Shown: positions 1 to 7,013, counted from the stretch's first letter. The stretch: 7,611 nucleotides of DNA from Methanolobus sp. UBA474 (GCA_002501695.1 DANZ01000062.1:38496-46106), one strand, 5' to 3'. Notes: generated by a model not told the origin, from the sequence alone. Translations and numbers: made by a program.

Positions 1-480
1 CTTACGGGTATAGTCCCGGAGCAGGAAAATCCCCCGAGCTTCCTTACGGCGGAAGAGTACCTGTATTTTGTTGCAAAGATCAGGAAGCTGGAGAATTTTG
101 AAAAACAATGTGACTGGTGGTTCTCCTACCTTGACTTTGCGGAACAGAGGGATGTGCTCTGTAAGGACCTTTCCAGGGGCACAAGGCAGAAACTGATGCT
201 GGCACAGGCCTTCCTGCATGAACCCGAACTTGTGGTGATCGATGAGCCTCTCATCAACCTCGACCCGCTCATGCAGCGCAGGGTAAAGGATTACCTTAAA
301 GGTTATGTGAAAAAAGGCGGTACCGTGCTCATATCCACCCATATCCTGGAAATCGCCCGCGAAATATGCACCGGTATGGCTATCATATATAAAGGAAAAC
401 TGGTCTTCTCAGGCAAAATGGACGACCCTGTGATCGGTAACAGACCGCTGGAAGATTTCTTCCTTGAGCTTGTGAGCTGA
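1..480 (+). CDS. ABC transporter ATP-binding protein (5' end outside the window)
   Basis: This is the C-terminal 159 residues of an ABC-type ATPase, which powers export or transport by the membrane partner encoded just downstream. The reading frame is open from base 1, so the GTG at 154 is internal and not a start. Visible parts, numbered from the first codon of the window, are the Q-loop Gln (Q8 in GIVPEQENPP), a divergent signature LSRGTRQKL (57-65, normally LSGGQ), Walker B LVVIDEP (D81, E82 as catalytic Glu), the D-loop INLDP and the H-loop His (H114 in LISTH). Walker A and roughly the first 80 residues lie upstream of the window. The C-terminus ends shortly after the core domain with no added regulatory domain. 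The permease follows after 10 bases, so the two are almost certainly one operon. The substrate is unknown. The family call is secure and the specific role is not. Confidence 0.93.
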   Translation, partial: LTGIVPEQENPPSFLTAEEYLYFVAKIRKLENFEKQCDWWFSYLDFAEQRDVLCKDLSRGTRQKLMLAQAFLHEPELVVIDEPLINLDPLMQRRVKDYLKGYVKKGGTVLISTHILEIAREICTGMAIIYKGKLVFSGKMDDPVIGNRPLEDFFLELVS

Positions 481-484
481 GGTG
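479..484 (+). promoter_or_regulatory. Ribosome binding site of the permease gene
   Basis: GAGGTG, complementary to the archaeal 16S 3' end, lies six bases before the ATG at 491 and overlaps the TGA of the ATPase gene. This fixes the permease start and suggests coupled translation of the two ABC genes. Confidence 0.7.
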
Positions 485-490
485 TCCTGA

Positions 491-1885
491 ATGCTTGAAC
501 TGTTCAGGAACATGATTAAAGAGGAGTGGCGCATGCACTCATCCTTCTTCGGCAACAGGGGTTTTGCCCTCTTCCCGGTTGTCATAACAGCGGTCTCAAT
601 GCTGCTCTCATTATCGATGGTAGTGTTCGGGAGAATAATAATCCAGACGGAAGTGCTGCTGGGCCTGCACTATCTTTTCCTTTTCATGGGCTCCATGATC
701 GGAGGATTCGGGCTGATGGGCAGGGAGATCATGGACAGGCGCTTCGGGCAGATAAGCCTCCTGGCCTATTGTTCAAGGACACTTCCCGTATCTGAAAGGG
801 TTATTTTCTCCACTTTCATCGTAAAGGACGTCATTTACTACTTTTTCCTGTATGCGTTACCCTTTACTGCAGGATTTGTGGCAGGTGCGGTCCTCATAGG
901 ATGGCAATACCCATTCTTCATGCTCCTGACAACACTATTTATGTCATTTTGTATCGGCCTGTCCCTGATATTTCTCCTGTCGACCATTTATGCTAACCTG
1001 GGCAAGAAGGCACTTTTCCTGTTCCTGCTGATACCGGGAGTGTTCCTGGCCATTTTCCGGAGCTTAAGTATTTTCAACCTGTACGCACTTCCTCCCCTGA
1101 CCTTTTACCTGGAACCTGCAGCGGATATGTTCATCATATGTCTTGCACTCGCTCTGTTACCTTCGATAATATCCATTATCTTTCTCAAGGTGGATTATCC
1201 TCAGTCGCAAGAACACTATTCCAATAGTTTTGTGAAGATAGCCGGAAAGCTGGGGTCCTATGCATATTCGCATTTCATGGCCAAGGACTGCCTTGATCTC
1301 AGCCGCAGTGAAGGAGGCCCCGGGAAGATCGTATTCTCTTTACTGGTGCCTGTCGCTCTTGTGTGGCTGTTCCTGCCTCAGCTGTTGAAAGTGGTTCCCG
1401 GGATGGACATACTTGTGGTCTTTGCAGTGGTTGTGGGAATGATGGCCTCGACCATGTACAACTGGCTCACTGAATCCGATATGTTCAGCTCCTATTCTTT
1501 CCTGCCCCTGACGGTGCCTGATGTGATGAAAAGCAAGCTTAACAGTTATTCACTGCTGAATGTTGTGCCCTTTGCAGTGGTCCTGCTTGCTGTCCTTCAG
1601 GCCGGCAGGCTGCAGGATATCTTCCACATAGTCCTGGTGTTCACTGCCGTGTCGATGTACGTGGTCTCAGTGACCGTTTACCTGACAGGTCTCAATACTT
1701 CCTTCACGCTGTACAGTGCCGGGACATTTACCACCTATCTGCTGGCCATAGGCCCTGTGGCGCTGGGTCTTATTATCCTTGCACAGGTGAACTTCCATTT
1801 TGTACTTGCATCCGCGGTGCTGGTGCCGGTGGCAATATATGTGCTCAGAGCAAGCTTTAGGAAGTGGGATGGCCGGGAAGTCTGA
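491..1885 (+). CDS. ABC transporter permease, 12-TM membrane protein
   Basis: This 464-residue, very hydrophobic protein is the likely membrane partner of the ATPase that ends 10 bases upstream. By eye there are about 12 membrane segments, near residues 25-47, 56-76, 114-136, 140-165, 172-189, 212-232, 279-298, 305-322, 353-371, 377-399, 412-432 and 436-453. A hydrophilic loop at about 234-278 splits them into two halves of six. The N-terminal stretch MIKEEWRMHSSFF and the LPVSERVIF loop near 98-106 resemble archaeal ABC-2-like permeases, in which an amphipathic N-terminal helix and a first cytoplasmic loop contact the ATPase. That family placement is from memory and moderate. The ATG at 491 is supported by GAGGTG at 479-484, six bases upstream and overlapping the ATPase stop. 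No substrate can be named. Drug, peptide or lipid export are all possible. Confidence 0.85.
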   Translation: MLELFRNMIKEEWRMHSSFFGNRGFALFPVVITAVSMLLSLSMVVFGRIIIQTEVLLGLHYLFLFMGSMIGGFGLMGREIMDRRFGQISLLAYCSRTLPVSERVIFSTFIVKDVIYYFFLYALPFTAGFVAGAVLIGWQYPFFMLLTTLFMSFCIGLSLIFLLSTIYANLGKKALFLFLLIPGVFLAIFRSLSIFNLYALPPLTFYLEPAADMFIICLALALLPSIISIIFLKVDYPQSQEHYSNSFVKIAGKLGSYAYSHFMAKDCLDLSRSEGGPGKIVFSLLVPVALVWLFLPQLLKVVPGMDILVVFAVVVGMMASTMYNWLTESDMFSSYSFLPLTVPDVMKSKLNSYSLLNVVPFAVVLLAVLQAGRLQDIFHIVLVFTAVSMYVVSVTVYLTGLNTSFTLYSAGTFTTYLLAIGPVALGLIILAQVNFHFVLASAVLVPVAIYVLRASFRKWDGREV

Positions 1886-2023
1886 GGCATAATACCTGAT
1901 CTCATCCTGCAGAAGTCAGCAAAGGATAAAGCAAATATGTAGCCATCATAATTTCTGGAAGCTGTTGATGACAGGAAAGGTAGTTAATCAGAAATCTATA
2001 TTATATTTATTTCTGCAGTTCTT
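1886..2023. other. Convergent intergenic region
   Basis: These 138 bases separate the end of the ABC permease gene (+ strand) from the end of the universal stress protein gene (- strand). I see no convincing gene. The only structure is a short inverted repeat near the right end, listed separately. An open frame from 1965 runs antisense into the stress protein gene and looks like a shadow of it. Confidence 0.7.
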
Positions 2024-2030
2024 TTATCTT
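1989..2030 (+). terminator. Possible terminator of the ABC operon
   Basis: A perfect 7-base inverted repeat, CAGAAAT (1989-1995) and ATTTCTG (2009-2015), encloses a 13-base AT-rich loop. It is followed on the + strand by a pyrimidine/T-rich stretch to about 2030 that runs into the last codons of the stress protein gene. Archaeal termination depends mainly on T-tracts, so the T-rich part may matter more than the weak stem. On the - strand there is no comparable T-tract directly after the stress protein stop. The stem is short and could be chance. Confidence 0.3.
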
Positions 2031-2455
2031 GCTACCAGTACCGTGCATCTGGCTTTTTTGACAACTTCCAGTGCCACACTTCCGAGTTCTGGATTAATTT
2101 CACTTTCGCCTTTACTTCCAATTACAAGGGTGTGCACGTTATATCTTTCAGTGGCATCAAGTATTGCCTTTGCAATAGCACTGGCACGTGCTCCCTTCTT
2201 CGACATCGTCTTCATGCTGACACCCATCAGAACCTTGTGGATCTTGACCCCCATCTGAGCACCGGCATCTACAACCTCTTTCAGCACCTGTTCTCCCTTA
2301 GCGATCAATTCCTCTCGTTCCGAGTCTTTGTTTGCGACAGCCACGTACATTGCAGCCATGCTGATATCATATGACTTTGCTATTCTCATAGCAGCAATCT
2401 CCGCCTTCTTTGCCAGTTGTGACCCATCAGTTGCCACAAGTATCACATATTTCAT
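2024..2455 (-). CDS. Universal stress protein (UspA family)
   Basis: This is a single-domain UspA-type protein of 143 residues, the usual size, expected to be a cytoplasmic homodimer that binds ATP or AMP. The first strand MKYVILVATDGS carries the conserved Asp (D10). The C-terminal nucleotide loop reads GSKG (113-116), eight residues, then GS (125-126), and ends in the strand CTVLVAR. In the classical ATP-binding motif G-x2-G-x9-G-S/T the spacer is nine, so this one is a residue short, yet the three glycines and the Ser are kept. Nucleotide binding is likely but unproven. The ATG is supported by GAGGG six bases upstream. It begins nine bases after the small-subunit stop, so it reads as the last gene of the Ehr-like operon. 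A role in sensing energy state for the complex is speculation from position only. Confidence 0.92.
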   Translation of the reverse strand: MKYVILVATDGSQLAKKAEIAAMRIAKSYDISMAAMYVAVANKDSEREELIAKGEQVLKEVVDAGAQMGVKIHKVLMGVSMKTMSKKGARASAIAKAILDATERYNVHTLVIGSKGESEINPELGSVALEVVKKARCTVLVAR

Positions 2456-2461
2456 ATTTTT

Positions 2462-2466
2462 CCCTC
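2462..2466 (-). promoter_or_regulatory. Ribosome binding site of the universal stress protein gene
   Basis: On the - strand GAGGG lies six bases before the ATG at 2455 and overlaps the TGA of the preceding small-subunit gene. I found no convincing TATA/BRE element just upstream, so expression from the operon transcript is the simplest reading. Confidence 0.6.
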
Positions 2467-3280
2467 ATTTTTTCTTTGTTTTCTCTGCAAGTTTATCAAT
2501 AGCCATCATAATTCCAAATATCACAGCCTGTGGTCTTGGGGGGCATCCGGCGATGTAAACGTCCACAGGCAAAAATTTGTCTACGCCTCCTCCACTTGCA
2601 TATGTGTTGCCAAATATTCCTCCATTGCATGCGCATGATCCCATAGCAGCCACCAGCTTTGGTTCAGGGGTGGCCTCATATGTTTTCAGAAGGGCAAGTT
2701 CCATGTTCCGACTAACAGGTCCTGTCACAAGAAGCATATCTGCATGGCGGGGAGATGCTACTATGTGCATACCGAAACGTTCTATGTCATAGATCGGGTT
2801 TGTAAGAGCATTCACCTCAACCTCGCATCCATTGCATGAACCCGCATGTACTTCCCGTATACTCAGAGACCTGCCAAAGGTATTCTTTATTTTTGAATGA
2901 AGGCGCTGCCCCATAATCTCGGTTTCTTCATCAACCTTCGGTTTCCCTCCGACTTGTAGTAAAAGGTTCTCTCGGGTCTTTGATGCCAGTTCATATTCTT
3001 GCGTGAGTTTGATAGCGCCATTTGTGCACACCTCTTCACACCTTCCGCAAAATATACATCCATCGCAGGCTAACGTAAGGATATTTTCGTCACTCTCCTT
3101 TTCTCTAGTGAGCTGTATCACTCCTGCCGGGCAGACATCTACACAATCTCCGCAAAAGGTACATCTATCAGGATCAATATTAGGTTCGCCACGAAACCCC
3201 ACAGGTGCAATAGCCTGTTCTTGGGGATATCTTGTTGTCACAACTCGTGTCTGAATGGTCTTTTTAAATATTCGTAACAT
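2465..3280 (-). CDS. ehrS: Ehr/Hyf-type small subunit: ferredoxin domain fused to NuoB-like domain
   Basis: This is the electron-transfer subunit of the complex, 271 residues, on the cytoplasmic face. Residues 36-95 form a NuoI/HyfH-like domain with two [4Fe-4S] motifs: C40-x2-C43-x2-C46-x3-C50-P, and C75-x2-C78-x2-C81-x3-C85. There is an extra Cys at 72. A linker of about 45 residues leads to a NuoB/HyfI-like domain (about 140-262) with the full ligand set for the N2-type proximal cluster: C149 and C152 in GSCNGCE, C216 in GSCACNGG (C218 also present), and C246 in AGCPPRP. In E. coli Hyf and Nuo these domains are separate proteins, so this is a fusion. I start at the ATG at 3280 because MLRIFKKTIQTRVVTTRYP looks like a normal NuoI/HyfH N-terminus and GAGTGA precedes it by four bases. 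A TTG at 3292 would add four residues. The three-cluster wire can take electrons from a ferredoxin-like donor, which is inferred. Next genes: large subunit 8 bases before, stress protein 9 bases after. Confidence 0.9.
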   Translation of the reverse strand: MLRIFKKTIQTRVVTTRYPQEQAIAPVGFRGEPNIDPDRCTFCGDCVDVCPAGVIQLTREKESDENILTLACDGCIFCGRCEEVCTNGAIKLTQEYELASKTRENLLLQVGGKPKVDEETEIMGQRLHSKIKNTFGRSLSIREVHAGSCNGCEVEVNALTNPIYDIERFGMHIVASPRHADMLLVTGPVSRNMELALLKTYEATPEPKLVAAMGSCACNGGIFGNTYASGGGVDKFLPVDVYIAGCPPRPQAVIFGIMMAIDKLAEKTKKK

Positions 3281-3284
3281 TCTA

Positions 3285-3304
3285 TCACTCAAATGTCATT
3301 ACCT
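3285..3304 (-). promoter_or_regulatory. Competing start signals for the small-subunit gene
   Basis: GAGTGA (3285-3290) sits four bases before the ATG at 3280, similar to the spacing used by the large-subunit gene. AGGT (3301-3304) sits eight bases before a TTG at 3292 that would overlap the large-subunit stop by four bases. The ATG is preferred for its codon and for the family-like N-terminus. Confidence 0.45.
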
Positions 3305-4893
3305 GAATATGATAGGCTCAAGCTCTTATTTATCAGGGGGAAATCGGGTATGATATTGTCAAGTACGGCATATTCGATTGCAAGCCAGTTACAAAAGGAC
3401 GGGTCTCTCACTTTGCACCTTTCTATCTTCCCATCTACGATCATTAGCCAGTAAAGCATCTCGCCTCTTGGCGCTTCTGTATATCCGAGGGCATGTCCGG
3501 AGGGAACATACCCAATATCGACCTTTATAGGAGCGCCGGCAAGTTTTTCTAATGCTTGCAAAGCCTGGCGAATAATACCAAATGACTGAAATACTTCTTC
3601 AGAGCGTACACTAGTCCTTGCATACACATCTCCTCCATCCTGCACAGAAACATCAAAATCAAGATCCGAATATGCTGCATACGGATGGTCACGCCTGATG
3701 TCCTTGTCAATGCCGGATGCGCGCCCTGTTGGCCCCACAACGTTCAGTGCTTTTGCAATATCATTATAGATGTATCCTGTGGTTTCAATTCTGTCAACAA
3801 GCGAAGGGCTATCAAAGAGAAGATCTATCAACTCCTTGAATTCATGCTCAAATGCTGAAAGCTTTGCTACAATGTCAGAAATGTTTTTGATATCACGTCT
3901 CATACCACCGGGTGTAACCATCCCGCGCAGTAGCCTGCTTCCTGTGGTCTTTTCATTTAACTGCATTATATTTTCTTTTAGAATGTTGGCATATGCAGAA
4001 CCTACAGAGAAGCCTGAATCTAATGCAATTCCTCCAATAGCACCCACATGATTATAAAGACGTTCAAGTTCAAGCAGGATAGTACGTATATATTTTGCAC
4101 GGAGTGGGACCTCAGCACATGCTATCTTTTCAACTGCCTGGCAAAACGCAACAACATGGGCAACAGAGTTGTCTCCAGATACTCGCTCTGCAAGAAATAC
4201 TGCTTTATCAATAGAGAAATTCTCAAACAGCTTTTCGATTCCTTTATGCGCGTAAAAAAGGCGTATCTCCAGGTTGATGATAGGTTCGCCAGCCACACTG
4301 AATCTGAAATGTCCAGGCCCTATGACTCCGGCATGTACAGGTCCTACTAATATCTCATAGACACCTTCTCCTTCTACTTTCTTGTACTCATATGTGCCTT
4401 CCACACGAGGGGGTTTAGATCGGAGGTCAAAATCCTTTCGAAGTGGGTACTGGCCATGTGGCCAGTCCTCGAACATGATCAATCTTCTGGGGTCAGGGTG
4501 TCCTTTTGCAATCAGACCAAACATGTCCTGTATCTCACGCTCGTACAGGTTAGCTGCCGGAATCTTGTGTGTGATAGATTGGAATTGTGGTTTTTCGAGA
4601 TCTGTCTCTATATTTATCTGTATTATTATGAAATTATCACTTAGATCCATGGAAAACACGTACTTTATTGTAAAAACGCCATCCGATATTCTCTGGTCTG
4701 TTCCAAACATCATGACCAGTTGGGCACCAAGATGGTTGTAGAAATGATTGCAGATCTCTAAAGCTGCATCTTTTTTCACGGAGAGGTATATTTCATTATT
4801 CGATGCAGTTTCACTGATTATCTGTGAGCCAAACTTCTGTCGGATCTTTATGACGGCAGCCATAATATCGGTTGAATCTGAATTTTCCTTCAT
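3289..4893 (-). CDS. ehrL: Ehr-type large subunit: NuoC-NuoD fusion without [NiFe] ligands
   Basis: This 534-residue protein has the HyfG/HycE layout. A NuoC-like domain (about 1-160) carries the signature LYEREIQDMFG (116-126), GHPDPRRL and PLRKDF. A NuoD/hydrogenase large-subunit domain (about 180-534) begins at GPVHAGVIGPGHFRF. In active group 4 hydrogenases four cysteines bind Ni and Fe. Here the first pair, usually ERVCGICS, reads ERVSGDNS (S239, N242). The second, usually SLDPCYSC, reads SLSLSYSG (S528, G531). The proton-relay Glu of IEPGHFR is Gly192. The canopy Arg in EAPRG (R476) is kept. The protein ends at D533-I534 with no cleavable tail. It therefore cannot hold a normal NiFe site and matches Ehr large subunits. 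Its substrate is unknown and may bind in the former active-site cavity, as quinone does in complex I. The ATG at 4893 has the strong site GAGGTGA four bases upstream. Confidence 0.93.
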   Translation of the reverse strand: MKENSDSTDIMAAVIKIRQKFGSQIISETASNNEIYLSVKKDAALEICNHFYNHLGAQLVMMFGTDQRISDGVFTIKYVFSMDLSDNFIIIQINIETDLEKPQFQSITHKIPAANLYEREIQDMFGLIAKGHPDPRRLIMFEDWPHGQYPLRKDFDLRSKPPRVEGTYEYKKVEGEGVYEILVGPVHAGVIGPGHFRFSVAGEPIINLEIRLFYAHKGIEKLFENFSIDKAVFLAERVSGDNSVAHVVAFCQAVEKIACAEVPLRAKYIRTILLELERLYNHVGAIGGIALDSGFSVGSAYANILKENIMQLNEKTTGSRLLRGMVTPGGMRRDIKNISDIVAKLSAFEHEFKELIDLLFDSPSLVDRIETTGYIYNDIAKALNVVGPTGRASGIDKDIRRDHPYAAYSDLDFDVSVQDGGDVYARTSVRSEEVFQSFGIIRQALQALEKLAGAPIKVDIGYVPSGHALGYTEAPRGEMLYWLMIVDGKIERCKVRDPSFCNWLAIEYAVLDNIIPDFPLINKSLSLSYSGNDI

Positions 4894-4897
4894 TCCA

Positions 4898-4904
4898 TCA
4901 CCTC
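4898..4904 (-). promoter_or_regulatory. Ribosome binding site of the large-subunit gene
   Basis: On the - strand GAGGTGA lies four bases before the ATG at 4893. Its last three bases are the TGA stop of the antiporter-like subunit gene, so translation of the two is probably coupled. Confidence 0.75.
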
Positions 4905-6352
4905 ACAACATCCACAACTTGCATTATCATATCAGAGAACTGTGGTGGAATGTAAACTCCTGTTACGGTTATCAGTACTATGAGTATCAGCATTGCACCA
5001 AGTGACCACCGGCTTACATCTCCAACCGTTATGCCTTCCGGTGGCTTTGAGAAAGCCATCCGGTTTATATGGTTGAAAAAACCGACAAATATCGTTATTA
5101 TGAACAAGAGAACCAGGACCGAAGTAAGGATATAGCCCTGAGAGAAACCTGCTGCCAGTATGGTGAATTCACTTAAGAATATGCTAAAAGGTGGTGAACC
5201 TGTAATGGCAAGTCCGCCAATTACGAGCATTGGGCCTGTATATGGCATTGACTTCACAACGCCGCTCACTTCATATATTTTCTTGGTTTCATATTTGTGT
5301 AAAATATTTCCTGCCACAGAGAACATCAATGATTTTGTCACTGCATGGTTGAACATGTGAAAGAGTGCTCCAAAAATGCCAAGCACACCCCCAAAACCAA
5401 ATCCAAGTGCTATTATTCCCATATGTTCCACACTGCTGTATGCCAAAAGCCGTTTGTAATCATCCTGCATGATGATGAATGGTGTTGCAATGCCCAGAGA
5501 AAGAAGTCCGAACATGATTAGGAGGTTGCTTGTGAATTCTGTGCCAACGGATGCGGAGGTGATGGTATGGAATCGGATGATACCGTACATTGCACAGTTC
5601 AATAACACTCCTGAAAGAAGGGCACTTACGGGGGATGGGGCTTCGCTGTGTGCGTCAGGAAGCCAGGTATGCATCGGGGCAAAACCAACCTTCGTACCAT
5701 AGCCGACGAGGATGAAAACAAATGCTATCTTCATCAGGGTGGGATCGAATTGATCTGCAATGGCAAGAAGTGATGCCCAGTTCAGTTCACTTCCGCCTTC
5801 ACCAAGGACCTGTATCGTGGCATAATAGGTGAGGATAGTACCAAATAGTGCAAAAGTTATACCCACAGTGCATATTATCAGATATTTCCATGCAGCCTCA
5901 ATAGATGTTTTTTTGGTATAGATCGTTATCAGTGGGACTGAGAACAGCGTTGTCATCTCGATGGCTATCCACAGTATAAGACTGTTCGTTACTCCTACCA
6001 AAAGCATGGTGAACATAAAAAGATGGAAAAAGACATAGTATATTTTCAGTTTTTTAAGATCAATAACACCATTTTGTATCTCATGCCCCATATAGTCTAT
6101 CGAGTACACTGATATAATAAAACCTACTAGCGAGACGATCAGTACCAAAAAGGCACTAAAAGGATCTGCAAACAGTATATTTTCCCAGGTGTTAATGGTA
6201 CCGTATCTAAATACTTCAGAGACCAGTGCTAATCCAAAAATAAGGGTGCATGCAGATCCGATTATACTGATAGTTTCGATCTGTTTTTGTGTCTTTGCGA
6301 CAATGCCCAACAGGGCCGTAATGATCGGAAGAAGGAGCAAGTATTTTATCAT
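4898..6352 (-). CDS. hyfF: HyfF/NuoM-N-like antiporter-type membrane subunit
   Basis: This 484-residue polytopic protein belongs to the Mrp antiporter/NuoL-M-N family, which forms the ion-translocating arm of complex I-like enzymes. The hallmark stretch GYGTKVGFAPMHTWLPDAH (217-235) is followed by a region rich in HyfF features (SEAPSPVSALLSGVLLNCA). Candidate ion-path residues are Glu132 in the TM5 motif WIAIEMTT, Lys221 in the TM7 motif, Lys300 and His310 around DYKRLLAYSSVEHMG, Lys340 in HAVTKSLMF and Glu395 in FLSEF near the C-terminus. The Lys that NuoM has in LLKTGAYG is Asn252 here, as I recall for HyfF/HycC. There is no long C-terminal lateral helix of the NuoL type. The ATG at 6352 follows GGATGA, which includes the stop of the preceding gene. 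Whether H+ or Na+ moves is not visible. The large subunit starts four bases after its stop. Confidence 0.92.
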   Translation of the reverse strand: MIKYLLLLPIITALLGIVAKTQKQIETISIIGSACTLIFGLALVSEVFRYGTINTWENILFADPFSAFLVLIVSLVGFIISVYSIDYMGHEIQNGVIDLKKLKIYYVFFHLFMFTMLLVGVTNSLILWIAIEMTTLFSVPLITIYTKKTSIEAAWKYLIICTVGITFALFGTILTYYATIQVLGEGGSELNWASLLAIADQFDPTLMKIAFVFILVGYGTKVGFAPMHTWLPDAHSEAPSPVSALLSGVLLNCAMYGIIRFHTITSASVGTEFTSNLLIMFGLLSLGIATPFIIMQDDYKRLLAYSSVEHMGIIALGFGFGGVLGIFGALFHMFNHAVTKSLMFSVAGNILHKYETKKIYEVSGVVKSMPYTGPMLVIGGLAITGSPPFSIFLSEFTILAAGFSQGYILTSVLVLLFIITIFVGFFNHINRMAFSKPPEGITVGDVSRWSLGAMLILIVLITVTGVYIPPQFSDMIMQVVDVVR

Positions 6353-6356
6353 CGTC

Positions 6357-7013
6357 TCATCCTATCAATGTTCTTAATTCATCTGTATCGGTTGTTTCAA
6401 AAGTCTCGTTGATCCTGAACACCACGATACCCATTACGAGTACGCCTACAAGCACATCGAAGAATATTCCAAGTTCAACGATCAGTGGCATTCCCGAGGT
6501 GAGAGTGATTGTGCCAAGAAAAAGTCCGTTCTCCATGATGAGGATCCCAAATATCTGAGTCAGCGTTTTCTTACGGCTTATCATCATAAAAGGCCCGATG
6601 AATATCATTGACATGGACACCGGTAAAGCATTGTTTAACTGAGGCACACTTATGCTGATCGATTGGGCGAGATAATACGAAATTACGAACAACGAGCCTC
6701 CGATAAGAAGAGAAGGTGCTATATTGACATAAAGTTCGATCTCTCTTTTTACACCGATTTTCTTGCTGATCATTATGAATATATGTGGAATTAATATTGC
6801 TTTTATGATCAATGTGAGCAAGGCCATGATGTATAGCTCGTTCTTTCCTGTGGAATATGCAACAAGAGCCGCAACCAGTGCCAGTAAGAGTGACTGGAAT
6901 CCAAATATTCGGACACATGTATACAGTCTTTTTGAGCCAAGAAGCATGAATGTGGAAGCTAATATCAATGCAATAAGCGATTGTATAAGTCCCGGAACAA
7001 TCACATCTGACAT
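6357..7013 (-). CDS. hyfE: HyfE/NuoK-like membrane subunit
   Basis: At 218 residues this membrane protein is almost the size of E. coli HyfE and about twice that of NuoK. It has about six or seven membrane segments. The stretch ALLTLIIKAILIPHIF (64-79) with Lys71 is typical of HyfE. Near the C-terminus GILIMENGLFLG (156-167) carries Glu161, which I match to the conserved membrane Glu of NuoK helix 3, and LIVELGIFFD carries Glu180. These lie on the central hydrophilic axis that links the redox module to the antiporter-like subunits in complex I. The C-terminal tail (200-218) is acidic and cytoplasmic-looking. Its ATG abuts the TAA of the HyfC-like gene with no gap (TAAATG), and AGAGGTG lies five bases upstream of the ATG. 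Function within the complex is inferred from homology. Confidence 0.9.
   Translation of the reverse strand: MSDVIVPGLIQSLIALILASTFMLLGSKRLYTCVRIFGFQSLLLALVAALVAYSTGKNELYIMALLTLIIKAILIPHIFIMISKKIGVKREIELYVNIAPSLLIGGSLFVISYYLAQSISISVPQLNNALPVSMSMIFIGPFMMISRKKTLTQIFGILIMENGLFLGTITLTSGMPLIVELGIFFDVLVGVLVMGIVVFRINETFETTDTDELRTLIG

Noticed and set aside
1965..2258. Open frame on the + strand across the convergent spacer
   Set aside because: Most of it is antisense to the universal stress protein gene, which has clear family motifs. It has no recognisable domain and no good ribosome binding site.
1940..2513. A 14-base direct repeat, TAGCCATCATAATT, at 1940-1953 and 2500-2513
   Set aside because: One copy is in the convergent spacer and the other in the 3' coding end of the small-subunit gene. 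The flanking bases do not match, so it does not extend into a duplication. A repeat this long is mildly unlikely by chance in 7.6 kb but not persuasive.
3290..3292. TTG as the start of the small-subunit gene, overlapping the large-subunit stop by four bases
   Set aside because: It is possible, given AGGT eight bases upstream, but the ATG at 3280 yields the family-like N-terminus and has GAGTGA at a spacing similar to that of the large-subunit gene.
4048..4741. Several open frames on the + strand opposite the large-subunit gene
   Set aside because: They are antisense shadows of a conserved gene, with no domain I recognise.
6571..6918. Open frame of 115 codons on the - strand inside the HyfE-like gene
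   Set aside because: It is an alternative frame of a gene with clear HyfE motifs and codes for a His/Cys-rich, non-homologous-looking peptide.
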